Shown here piece after piece: positions 52,659-60,308 of a stretch of DNA of 64,000 nucleotides. Position 1 is the stretch's first letter; each line of letters begins with the position of its first letter. Made by a program: the position numbers and the translations under genes. The notes beneath the pieces are model-generated. The model was given only the letters and a program-made list of their open reading frames with translations, ran no database searches and was not told the origin of the DNA. The DNA is from JANNVK01 sp031430435 (GTDB lineage Bacteria; Acidobacteriota; Blastocatellia; Pyrinomonadales; Pyrinomonadaceae): contig JANPBM010000056.1 in the NCBI GenBank assembly GCA_031430435.1, positions 49,647 through 113,646 on the forward strand. The letters run 5' to 3'.

Positions 52659-53732
52659 ATGTCGAAACTTATATCTTTTGTGCTTATTTGCACAATTTTT
52701 TCAGCGTCTGCTTCAATTACGTTGGCAGATCAAATTATCTTAAAAAACGGCGACAAAATTACGGGAACAATCGTCAAAAAAGACGGCGATTCAATTATTA
52801 TTAAAACTGAATCGGCAGGACTCGTCACGATTGTTTGGGCGGCGGTCGAAAGAATTGTTTCGGATGCCAAACTCAACGTAACCTTGACGGACGGTCAATT
52901 AATCAAAGGAAAAGTTGACGCGGAAAACAACAAAGTGAGCGTTCAAACCGACAATGCGGGAACGGTTGCGGTTGAAAAAGATAAAATCAAAATCGTTCGT
53001 TCCGATGCCGAACAAGCAAATTTCGAGGCGGAACAAGAACGGCTTCGTAATCCGAGTTTGGGCGATTTGTGGAACGGAAACGCGGATGTCGGTTACTCGA
53101 TGACCGGCGGAAATTCGCGCACATCGACATTTACGGCGGCAGTTCAGGCTGCCCGCGAAACCTCGCGCGACAAAATTTCGGTTTATGCAAACGCGATCAA
53201 AGCAGGTAATTCAACTTCGGGAAGATCGGTTTCAACGGCAAACGCGCTTTGGTACGGAGCGAGATACGATGTAAATTTGAGCAAAAAAACTTTTGCGTTC
53301 GGTTCGGCTGATTTTGAACACGATCGACCGCAAAAACTTCGCGTTCGGTCAAGTTTCGGGGCAGGTTTCGGCTATCGCGCAATCCGCAGCGAACGCGCGC
53401 AACTGGACTTATTTGCAGGTGCGGCTTACACGTTGGCATATTTTACAAACAACACGCGGACGAAAGGCGCGGAATTATTATTTGGCGATGAGTTGAAGTA
53501 TAAACTCAACAGCCGTATGTCTTTAACGCAACGATGGGTTGTTTATCCGGGCATTACAGACAAAGGTTTGCGTTCAAATTTCAACGCCTCGTTGGTTACA
53601 AATCTTAATAATTGGCTCGGCTGGCACGTTACCGCCGGCAATCGATACAACAGTAATCCGGCGGTTGGCGCAAAGAAAAGCGACAATTTCTTTTCGACCG
53701 GATTGCGAGCATCATTCGGACGCAAAAAGTAG
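52659..53732 (+). CDS. DUF481 outer-membrane beta-barrel protein
   Basis: 357 residues. Signal peptide (about 1-23). An N-terminal small-beta region repeats the 'LKNGDKITGTIVKKDGDSI' and 'LTDGQLIKGKVDAENNKV' pattern. The C-terminal half is a DUF481 'salt-induced outer-membrane protein' barrel (GNADVGYSMTGGNSRT to FFSTGLRASFGRK). Probably an outer-membrane protein of unknown transport role. Confidence 0.87.
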   Translation: MSKLISFVLICTIFSASASITLADQIILKNGDKITGTIVKKDGDSIIIKTESAGLVTIVWAAVERIVSDAKLNVTLTDGQLIKGKVDAENNKVSVQTDNAGTVAVEKDKIKIVRSDAEQANFEAEQERLRNPSLGDLWNGNADVGYSMTGGNSRTSTFTAAVQAARETSRDKISVYANAIKAGNSTSGRSVSTANALWYGARYDVNLSKKTFAFGSADFEHDRPQKLRVRSSFGAGFGYRAIRSERAQLDLFAGAAYTLAYFTNNTRTKGAELLFGDELKYKLNSRMSLTQRWVVYPGITDKGLRSNFNASLVTNLNNWLGWHVTAGNRYNSNPAVGAKKSDNFFSTGLRASFGRKK

Positions 53733-53760
53733 TTTTTTTTCGTAAAATCAAATGTTTATC

Positions 53761-53792
53761 GGACGATTTTCTTTTAAGATCGTCCTTTTTTT
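53761..53792 (+). terminator. Terminator after the DUF481 gene
   Basis: GGACGAT (53761-53767) pairs with ATCGTCC (53779-53785), followed by TTTTTTT. Confidence 0.8.
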
Positions 53793-53888
53793 GCGGCAAA
53801 CAGGAAACTTTTTCTTGAAAATACAGATAACTCAAGTTAGCTGTATTTTCGACTGCCTCACGAAATAGTTTTCCGGTAAGATATTTTT

Positions 53889-54347
53889 ATGATTGAAGAA
53901 AATGAATTTGCCCCCGATTTTTCAACCAAAAATCAGAGTAATAACGAAGTCAAACTTTCCGATTATCGCGGGAAGAGAGTAGTTTTGTATTTTTACCCGA
54001 AAGACGACACGCCCGGTTGCACGAAACAAGCCTGCTCTTTTCGTGATGCCGATGATGTTTATAAAAGTAAAAACATCAAAGTTTTCGGCGTTTCGACCGA
54101 CAGCGAAAAGTCGCATCAAAAATTTATTTCAAAATACGGTTTACCCTTTGATTTGCTTGCCGACACCGAAAAAGAGATTGCCACGGCTTACGGTGTTTAC
54201 GGCGAAAAATCAATGTACGGCAAAAAGTATATGGGCATCAATCGCACCACTTTTTTGATTGATGAACAAGGCAAGGTTGTCAAAGTATTTAAGAAAATAA
54301 ATGTTTCCGAACACGCCTCAGAAGTTTTAGAAGCATTCGGAGCATAA
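53889..54347 (+). CDS. bcp: Thioredoxin-dependent thiol peroxidase (BCP/PrxQ)
   Basis: 152 residues. Peroxidatic Cys and resolving Cys five residues apart in DDTPGCTKQACSFRD, followed by FGVSTDSEKSHQKF and the C-terminal TFLIDEQGKVVKVF. Reduces hydroperoxides using thioredoxin. TTTTCCGGTAAGAT ends 6 bases before the ATG, so the mRNA may have almost no leader. Its stop overlaps the next start (TAATG). Confidence 0.94.
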   Translation: MIEENEFAPDFSTKNQSNNEVKLSDYRGKRVVLYFYPKDDTPGCTKQACSFRDADDVYKSKNIKVFGVSTDSEKSHQKFISKYGLPFDLLADTEKEIATAYGVYGEKSMYGKKYMGINRTTFLIDEQGKVVKVFKKINVSEHASEVLEAFGA

Positions 54348-55555
54348 TGGAAAGCAGAAAATCTACGAGTCGTTTGAGTTGGTCAGAAATGCTCGACATT
54401 TTGACCGATTCCGAAAAAAAGCGGAAAACCGTCATCGAAAGAACAACCGAAATCGAGCGAGTCGCTTTGTTTTTGCTTCGCCGCGAAGGTTGGTCAGCCC
54501 AAATTTCTCCGAATCACGACAAAAATTACAACATCGAGCTTGCCAAAAATGCCGAAAAAGTGGCGGTGCAAGTCAGCAATAATCGGGCGAAAGTAAATCT
54601 GAGACAAATTGAAAAGTTCGCCGATTTTTTGAATCATCCGACATCACAGCATTTTTCGCAAGGGATTTGTCTTTCGACCAATGGTTTTACGCCGTCGGTT
54701 TATTCGTTTTTACGCGAAGAAAAAAATGTAAATATGCGGTTGGGAATTCTGAAAAACGAGCGTTTGATTTGGAATCCCGAACAAACCGAGTTGCCGAATA
54801 AAAAGAAAAAGCCGACATACATCGGCGTTTTTACCTGCAAAGGCGGCGTTGGCAAAACAACCATTTCGGCTCATCTCGCGGGTGCGTTTGCCCTAAACGG
54901 TTACGACGTGGCGTTAATCGATCTCGATCATCAGCAAAATTTACGCAAACTTTTGGGCGAAGGCGTTTATCTGCCGGCAACAAAAGGGAAGTTCGGCTCG
55001 AAAATTTCGGTTTTTAATCAAACGGAATGGTCGGAAGCGAATCACGACGACAAGAAAATTGTAATCTGCGATTGTAATCCCGAATTTGACGCAAACCCGC
55101 TCGAATTTATTCGCAAATTTGATTATTGTTTGATTCCGACCACGCTGAATCCGCTCGGGGTCAATAAAAATGCCGATGTTATCAAACGAACTTTCGAGGC
55201 GATTCGGACTGAAAATAAACGAGTCGAGTTATTTGTTTTAATCAATAATTTTTTTGGCGATGAAGAAAATCGCAACGAATTTCTCAACCGAATTTTGAAA
55301 TCGCAATTCAAACAAATGACCGAAAAAGACAGTCGATGTCATTATATCGATCCGTTTGAATCTGCTGTCAGGTTCAGTAAACACTTACTTTATTGGGGTT
55401 TACATATTTTCGACGGGACAACTCCGGCACTCGCGTTTCGTTCAAAAGGCGGACGCTCGTATCCGCGAACCGATTTTTTGAAATTAGTCGATTATTTGGA
55501 ATCTCATACGGAAATTCAACCGACCGCGTTTCATCCGACAAAATTTTTGATGTAG
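54347..55555 (+). CDS. Fusion of a degenerate restriction-endonuclease-like domain with a ParA-type ATPase
   Basis: 402 residues. Residues 35-143 look like an Mrr-type PD-(D/E)xK fold: IERVALFLLRREGWSA, YNIEL, KVAVQV, GICLSTNGFTPSVYSFL and NERLIW. But the Lys of the usual 'vQxK' is Ser77, so cleavage activity is doubtful. Residues 158-400 are a ParA/MinD-like ATPase: deviant Walker A CKGGVGKTT, VALIDLDHQQNLRKLL, and Walker B IVICDCNPEFD. No ParB or centromere-like repeats are nearby. Translationally coupled to bcp. Possible roles are DNA or protein positioning, or defence; none is shown. Confidence 0.75.
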   Translation: MESRKSTSRLSWSEMLDILTDSEKKRKTVIERTTEIERVALFLLRREGWSAQISPNHDKNYNIELAKNAEKVAVQVSNNRAKVNLRQIEKFADFLNHPTSQHFSQGICLSTNGFTPSVYSFLREEKNVNMRLGILKNERLIWNPEQTELPNKKKKPTYIGVFTCKGGVGKTTISAHLAGAFALNGYDVALIDLDHQQNLRKLLGEGVYLPATKGKFGSKISVFNQTEWSEANHDDKKIVICDCNPEFDANPLEFIRKFDYCLIPTTLNPLGVNKNADVIKRTFEAIRTENKRVELFVLINNFFGDEENRNEFLNRILKSQFKQMTEKDSRCHYIDPFESAVRFSKHLLYWGLHIFDGTTPALAFRSKGGRSYPRTDFLKLVDYLESHTEIQPTAFHPTKFLM

Positions 55556-55569
55556 CAATTTTGAGTTAA

Positions 55570-55612
55570 AACCGAAATCCGTATTGGTATTTCGGTTGAA
55601 AGCGAGTAGAAT
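55570..55612 (+). promoter_or_regulatory. Hairpin and ssrA promoter
   Basis: AACCGAAAT (55570-55578) and ATTTCGGTT (55589-55597) form a perfect 9-bp hairpin after the ParA gene. TTGGTA (55584-55589) and TAGAAT (55607-55612) with 17-base spacing form a plausible promoter for the tmRNA that begins at 55632. Confidence 0.5.
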
Positions 55613-55631
55613 CATTATCTTGACCTTTTAC

Positions 55632-56000
55632 GGGGGCGACAGGCTTCGACAGGGGTTAGTATAGATCTTTGGATGCACGTCGGGCTTGTTTGGTAGCTCG
55701 TTAAACCACTGAACAAAACACAAATGCCAATAATAATATGGCTCTTGCTGCCTAGTTAATTCTAGCCCGCAAGTGTTCTGTCGCAAGTCTGTTTGGAGCG
55801 AGCGAATAGAGCATAACACAGTTCAAACTAGCTTGTTTTCTAAGTCTGCGAACTCAAGCAAAATGTTAGTCGGACTAGCTTTTATCGAGGTCTTGCCGGT
55901 TCACTTACTCGGTAAAAGCGAAAACTAAAGAGAACCGAATAAACGTGTAGATTCCCTTGGTCGCTGCTCTTGGATGCGAGTTCAATTCTCGCCGCCTCCA
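55632..56000 (+). ncRNA. ssrA: Transfer-messenger RNA
   Basis: Rescues stalled ribosomes by adding a degradation tag. The 5' end GGGGGCGACAGGCTTCGAC and the 3' end with a T-arm (GAGTTCAATTCTCG) and acceptor strand GCCTCCA are canonical. The acceptor pairs GGGGGC with GCCUCC. CCA is not encoded. The tag frame reads Ala-Asn-Asn-Asn-Met-Ala-Leu-Ala-Ala-stop (55726-55755) and may start a few codons earlier. One-piece tmRNA of normal length. Confidence 0.95.
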
Positions 56001-56011
56001 CTTAAATAAAT

Positions 56012-56054
56012 AAAAGCAGATAAGAAAATACACTTTTCCGTCTGCTTTTTTTTG
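56012..56054. terminator. Terminator after ssrA (shared with the convergent gene)
   Basis: AAAAGCAGA (56012-56020) pairs with TCTGCTTTT (56041-56049), followed by TTTT. Confidence 0.8.
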
Positions 56055-56060
56055 TAAAAA

Positions 56061-57071
56061 TTATTGTTTTACTTTGCGGAAAATCTTCATATCCACAAGT
56101 TTTTCAACATCTAAATCCTTATAGCCTTTAGACTTAACGAGTCGGATATATTCGCCGTCAATGTTGAAAGTTTTTAGTTTGACAACTTCTTCGACCGAAA
56201 GATCGGTTAAACCTTCGCTGTTCATTTCGCCGACAAATGCCGGCGTAACTTTGAAAATGCGAAGTTTTGTCGCTTCTTCCGCCGAAAGATTACCGAGTCC
56301 GACCGACTTCATTTCACCGAGATATTTCGGCGTGATTTTGAAAATGCGAAGTTTGACCAAGTCTTCGAGCGCATTTTCTTTGAAACCCATTTCGGCGGCT
56401 TCGCGTATAAATTTTCCGTTAATCTTGAAAATTTTGGCTTTGACCAACTCTTCCATTTCCAAATTCGCAAAACCCGACGTTGCCATTTCTTTGATAAAAG
56501 ACGAATCGACTTTAAATATTTTTCCTTTGAAAAGGTCTTCGGTTTCCACTTTTTTGAAACCTGCCGACTTCATATCATCAACGAATGCAACGGTTAAACC
56601 TAAAAATGCGGCAGAAAACAGATTTTCGTCGGTAAAAGTAAATCCGCGATTTTGCATTGCATCGGCAAAGTTTCGATCGGCTGAAAAGCTGAAAGTTCCC
56701 GAACCTCTGCCGTTGTTAAATGTGCCGACGCATTGAATCGCGCCGGCTTCCCGCGTCAAACTGAAATTTACCGAAACATTCGAGCCGACCATTTGCTCTT
56801 TGGTCAAGCCTTGAAAATCACTAAAATTAAAGGTTGAGCTTTGCAGAAAATAATTTCCTTTTGTTTTGCGGCTGAAACTTATTTGCAAATCACTTTTCTC
56901 GACTTTTCCGAAACCTTCGGCTTCTGTCGCGTCTTTGTCGAGCAAGTTGAATTCAACCTCGCCGACTTTCCAAATTCCCGACATATTTGATTGAGCCGAA
57001 ATTTTCGGAATCGGCGAGCCGAAAAAGAAATATAACGCTGCCAAAATCAGTAAAATTTTGATGTGTCTCAT
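56061..57071 (-). CDS. Secreted protein with six tandem 29-residue repeats
   Basis: 336 residues from ATG 57071 (AAGGAG 7 bases upstream). Signal peptide (about 1-26). An N-terminal beta domain (SGIWKVGEVEFNLLDK to GSGTFSFSADRNF) is followed by six exact-length 29-residue repeats to the C-terminus (56064-56585). The repeat pattern is F-[IV]-x-x-M-x-x-x-G-[FL]-x-x-L-x-x-E-x-[LV]-[VT]-K-x-[KR]-[IT]-F-[KN]-[IV]. Two predicted helices per repeat suggest a solenoid. Similar repeats occur in acidobacterial secreted or BlaR1-linked proteins. Partner unknown. Confidence 0.7.
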   Translation of the reverse strand: MRHIKILLILAALYFFFGSPIPKISAQSNMSGIWKVGEVEFNLLDKDATEAEGFGKVEKSDLQISFSRKTKGNYFLQSSTFNFSDFQGLTKEQMVGSNVSVNFSLTREAGAIQCVGTFNNGRGSGTFSFSADRNFADAMQNRGFTFTDENLFSAAFLGLTVAFVDDMKSAGFKKVETEDLFKGKIFKVDSSFIKEMATSGFANLEMEELVKAKIFKINGKFIREAAEMGFKENALEDLVKLRIFKITPKYLGEMKSVGLGNLSAEEATKLRIFKVTPAFVGEMNSEGLTDLSVEEVVKLKTFNIDGEYIRLVKSKGYKDLDVEKLVDMKIFRKVKQ

Positions 57072-57192
57072 AGATAAACTCCTTGTGTTTTTGGTTGGAC
57101 AATAAGAAAACACCGCACGCCGGAATTTTATGACAAACTTTTTATAAACCAACATTTTGAAATACGCGACTGTATTCCGGATAAAATAATCC

Positions 57193-57222
57193 TTTACAAA
57201 CGATTGCGGTAAATTTTATAAT
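57193..57222 (+). promoter_or_regulatory. Sigma70 promoter for the SNase-like gene
   Basis: TTTACA (57193-57198), 18-base spacer, TATAAT (57217-57222), about 90 bases before the start codon. Confidence 0.65.
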
Positions 57223-57318
57223 TAAACTTGTTTGAAACAACTCAAACAAACTCCGGTAATTACTTCTGAAAAACATTTCTCGCGTTGCTTAAAACTACCC
57301 GAAATCAAAAATAAAATT

Positions 57319-58494
57319 ATGTTAAAAAAATCTCTTTTCGTTATTGTTACGCTAACTTTGTTGTCCTTGCAAACCGTCTTTTCGCAAGGACTTATCAACG
57401 GTACAGTCGTTGACGTAATTGACGGACGAACGTTAGTCATCGCAAATTCGACGGGCAAAAAAATTAACGTCCGGCTCAGATATTTAGAAATTCCCGAAGC
57501 CGAACAACCGCTTGCCGAAGTAGTTAAAAAGCATTTGAAAGATTTAGCGTCGGGTAAAAAAATCTATGTTACGAAAGTTCAAGTTTTCTCCAATTACGCG
57601 CTCGGCGTTGGTGTCATGACCGAAAGAGACGTGAAAACCGATTTGAGTCAACAAATGATTCGCGACGGCGCAGGTTGGTTTGATATTTACGATGCGAGTG
57701 CTTCGACCGATGAATCCGCCGAAGATTACCAAGCCGCCGAATCTCTTGCCAAAAGCGAAAAACGCGGCGTTTGGGCGGTGGCGGGAATGAAAACGGCGTG
57801 GGATTATCGGAACGAAAAATCCGCCGGCAGCGTTCCGCCCGCTCCGGTTTCGCAACCAAATAAAGTCGAGAAAAAAGCGGCTGATTTAAGCCTTGCCGAG
57901 TTAGTTCAAAATTCATCCAACAACAATGCAATCAAGGGTTTAGGGCGATTGGCAATTTATGATTTCGAATATAAAACCGTCAAAACCGCGACCGACGCAA
58001 CCGGAAATACAAGCGAATCTAAAACTCCGAATGTAGCGGTAAACAGTCAGACCGCCGATTTAACCCAAGTTTATTTTGCACAGGTTAATAAAGGCGGTAT
58101 TTCGACTAAACCGTTTGAGTTTACGATTCAAAACGGCAAAGTTGTCCAACAATTCTCGCTGCTGTTCGGCTATAATTACTCGATTGAAAATTCAAACAAA
58201 AATATCACCAAACTCGGACTTTTGGTGCTTGCAAAAATTGAGAAAATCGCTTTCCTCAAAGGTAAAAATGTCAGCATTATTCTTGATGACGGCAAAAAAG
58301 TTGACTTAGGAATCGGTAAATATTATTCATTTAATAAACAACTGGAAGGAATTCAGTTTGAACAGGTTGACCGCAACGAACTTTTATCGATTTCGGCAAG
58401 CAATTCCGCGACGTTGGTCATCGGAAAATATAAAAAGAAAATCGACGATTCTTATAAACAAACAATCAATAATTTTGTAAATACGCTTAAATAG
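57319..58494 (+). CDS. Secreted staphylococcal-nuclease-like protein, active site degenerate
   Basis: 391 residues from ATG 57319. Signal peptide (about 1-23), then an SNase-fold domain (about 25-155). The catalytic positions have changed: the family DGDT is DGRT (residues 35-38). Arg in NVRLRYLEIPE is kept but the following Asp is Glu. The second catalytic Arg region reads NYALGVGVM. Nuclease activity is therefore unlikely. The C-terminal 200 residues (LSLAELVQNSSNNNAIKG onward) form an unrecognised beta-rich domain. Probably an exported binding protein. Confidence 0.78.
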   Translation: MLKKSLFVIVTLTLLSLQTVFSQGLINGTVVDVIDGRTLVIANSTGKKINVRLRYLEIPEAEQPLAEVVKKHLKDLASGKKIYVTKVQVFSNYALGVGVMTERDVKTDLSQQMIRDGAGWFDIYDASASTDESAEDYQAAESLAKSEKRGVWAVAGMKTAWDYRNEKSAGSVPPAPVSQPNKVEKKAADLSLAELVQNSSNNNAIKGLGRLAIYDFEYKTVKTATDATGNTSESKTPNVAVNSQTADLTQVYFAQVNKGGISTKPFEFTIQNGKVVQQFSLLFGYNYSIENSNKNITKLGLLVLAKIEKIAFLKGKNVSIILDDGKKVDLGIGKYYSFNKQLEGIQFEQVDRNELLSISASNSATLVIGKYKKKIDDSYKQTINNFVNTLK

Positions 58495-58504
58495 CATAAA
58501 CGCT

Positions 58505-58533
58505 TTGACTTTCGCCGCGCCGGAAATTATCCT
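58505..58533 (+). promoter_or_regulatory. murI promoter, near-leaderless transcript
   Basis: TTGACT (58505-58510), 17-base spacer, TATCCT (58528-58533). The expected start site is about 5 bases before the murI ATG at 58545, leaving no room for a ribosome-binding site. Confidence 0.6.
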
Positions 58534-58544
58534 TACTCTTTCTG

Positions 58545-59396
58545 ATGAGCGATTCAAACGATAAATTTGCGAGTTTGCCGATCGGCATTTTCGACAGCGG
58601 CGTCGGCGGTTTAACCGTTTATCGGGCGTTACATAATCGTTTGCCGAAAGAGCGGTTTATTTATCTCGGCGACACGGCGAGAGTTCCGTACGGCACAAAA
58701 TCGCTGGCAACGGTTGAGCGTTACGCACTGGAAAACTCCGTCTTTTTGGCTTCACTCGGAATCAAACTTTTGGTAGTTGCGTGCAATACCGCGTCGGCTT
58801 TGGCGTTGCCGAAAATCCGTGAAACTATCGGCATCGAGGTTGTCGGCGTAATCGGTCCCGGAGCGAGAAAAGCCGCGAAATTTGCCGACAAAATCGGTGT
58901 CATTGCGACCGAGGCGACTGTTTCGAGCAATGCGTATGCGGATTCAATCAAACTGGCGAAAAGCCGTGCCGAAGTTATTCAAACGCCGTGTCCGCTGTTT
59001 GTGCCGCTTGCCGAAGAAGGTTGGTTGCTTGAGCCGGAAACGCGGTCGATTGCCAAAAGATATTTGCAAAAAATCATCGAATTTAATCCGCAAGCGTTGG
59101 TTTTGGGTTGCACACATTATCCGATTTTGCGCGAAGTTATCGGGCAAACCGTCGGCGAAAATGTGAAGCTGATCGATTCGGGCGAAGCGTGTGCCGAAGA
59201 AGTTGAAGCCTTATTAAACGAAAAAGATTTGGCAAATCCGCACAAAGTTGAAGGCAAACGCCGAATGTGCGACGATTTAGACCATTTTTATGTGACGGAC
59301 GCGGCAGAGAGATTCAGCCGTATTGCCGAAAGATTTTTGGGCGAAAAACCAAGCAAACTCGAAGCAATCGAGCTGTCGGAGTTAAAACAGAAATAA
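58545..59396 (+). CDS. murI: Glutamate racemase
   Basis: Makes D-glutamate for peptidoglycan. 283 residues: IGIFDSGVGGLTVYRAL, the first catalytic Cys in VVACNTASALALPKI, the second in VLGCTHYPILRE, and LGDTARVPYGTKS. All active-site residues are present. It is followed about 100 bases on by rph, a frequent bacterial neighbour. Confidence 0.96.
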   Translation: MSDSNDKFASLPIGIFDSGVGGLTVYRALHNRLPKERFIYLGDTARVPYGTKSLATVERYALENSVFLASLGIKLLVVACNTASALALPKIRETIGIEVVGVIGPGARKAAKFADKIGVIATEATVSSNAYADSIKLAKSRAEVIQTPCPLFVPLAEEGWLLEPETRSIAKRYLQKIIEFNPQALVLGCTHYPILREVIGQTVGENVKLIDSGEACAEEVEALLNEKDLANPHKVEGKRRMCDDLDHFYVTDAAERFSRIAERFLGEKPSKLEAIELSELKQK

Positions 59397-59502
59397 TTTC
59401 CGGGGATGAAGAAGATAAAAACAGGATAAGAAAAAAATCAACATTTCAAATGTATTTATCCTTTTTCGTCACCTTTAGCGCTGTAAAATTACATTTATTA
59501 TT

Positions 59503-60225
59503 ATGGATTTTCAAAGATTTGATAAACGTGCGTTTGACCAACTGCGTCAGACAAAAATTACGCCTAATTTTATGCCGAATGCCGAAGGTTCGGCGTTGAT
59601 TGAAATGGGCAACACCAAAGTTATTTGCTCGGCATCGGTCGAAGAAAAAGTGCCGATGTTTATGCGAAACCAAGGTCGCGGTTGGGTTACGGCTGAATAT
59701 TCGATGTTGCCGCGTGCGACGAATACGCGGACGCAACGCGAAACAGGGACGCGAGTTTCGGGGCGAACACAAGAAATTCAACGGCTGATCGGACGCAGTT
59801 TGCGGACGGTGGTTGATGCGAAAATGCTCGGCGAACGCCAAATTATGATTGATTGCGATGTTTTGCAAGCCGACGGCGGAACTCGTTGCGCGTCGATTAC
59901 GGGAGCATGTGTGGCATTGGCGTTGGCGGTCAAAACTCTGTTGCAACAAGGTAAATTGAAAAAGAATCCGATAATTTCGGAAGTCGCGGCGGTCAGCGTC
60001 GGAATGGTCAAAGGCGTGGCGGTGTTGGATTTGAACTACGAAGAAGATTCGACCGCCGAAGTTGATATGAACATCGTTTGCACAGGCGGCGGAAAATTTA
60101 TCGAAATTCAAGGCACCGCCGAACGCGAACCTTTTTCAACCGCTCAAATGAACGAAATGTTGGCGTTGGCAGAAAAGGGAATCAATCACTTATTTACGAT
60201 TCAGCGGTATGCGTTGGTCAATTAG
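59503..60225 (+). CDS. rph: Ribonuclease PH
   Basis: Phosphate-dependent 3'-5' exonuclease that trims tRNA 3' ends. 240 residues: the hallmark GWVTAEYSMLPRAT and RTQRETGTRVSGRTQEIQRL segments carry the phosphate-binding Arg residues. DCDVLQADGGTRCASITG carries the metal/active site. Full length. TAAAAT about 14 bases before the ATG suggests a short leader. Confidence 0.96.
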   Translation: MDFQRFDKRAFDQLRQTKITPNFMPNAEGSALIEMGNTKVICSASVEEKVPMFMRNQGRGWVTAEYSMLPRATNTRTQRETGTRVSGRTQEIQRLIGRSLRTVVDAKMLGERQIMIDCDVLQADGGTRCASITGACVALALAVKTLLQQGKLKKNPIISEVAAVSVGMVKGVAVLDLNYEEDSTAEVDMNIVCTGGGKFIEIQGTAEREPFSTAQMNEMLALAEKGINHLFTIQRYALVN

Positions 60226-60249
60226 TTCGGAATTCCACATTTCAAATTC

Positions 60250-60286
60250 AAAAAACGGATGCTGATTATCAACGTCCGTTTTTTAT
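60250..60286. terminator. Bidirectional terminator after rph
   Basis: AAAAACGGA (60251-60259) pairs with TCCGTTTTT (60275-60283), with A's before and T's after, between convergent genes. Confidence 0.75.
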
Positions 60287-60308
60287 TTTCGACTTCAAAA
60301 ATCAAGTC

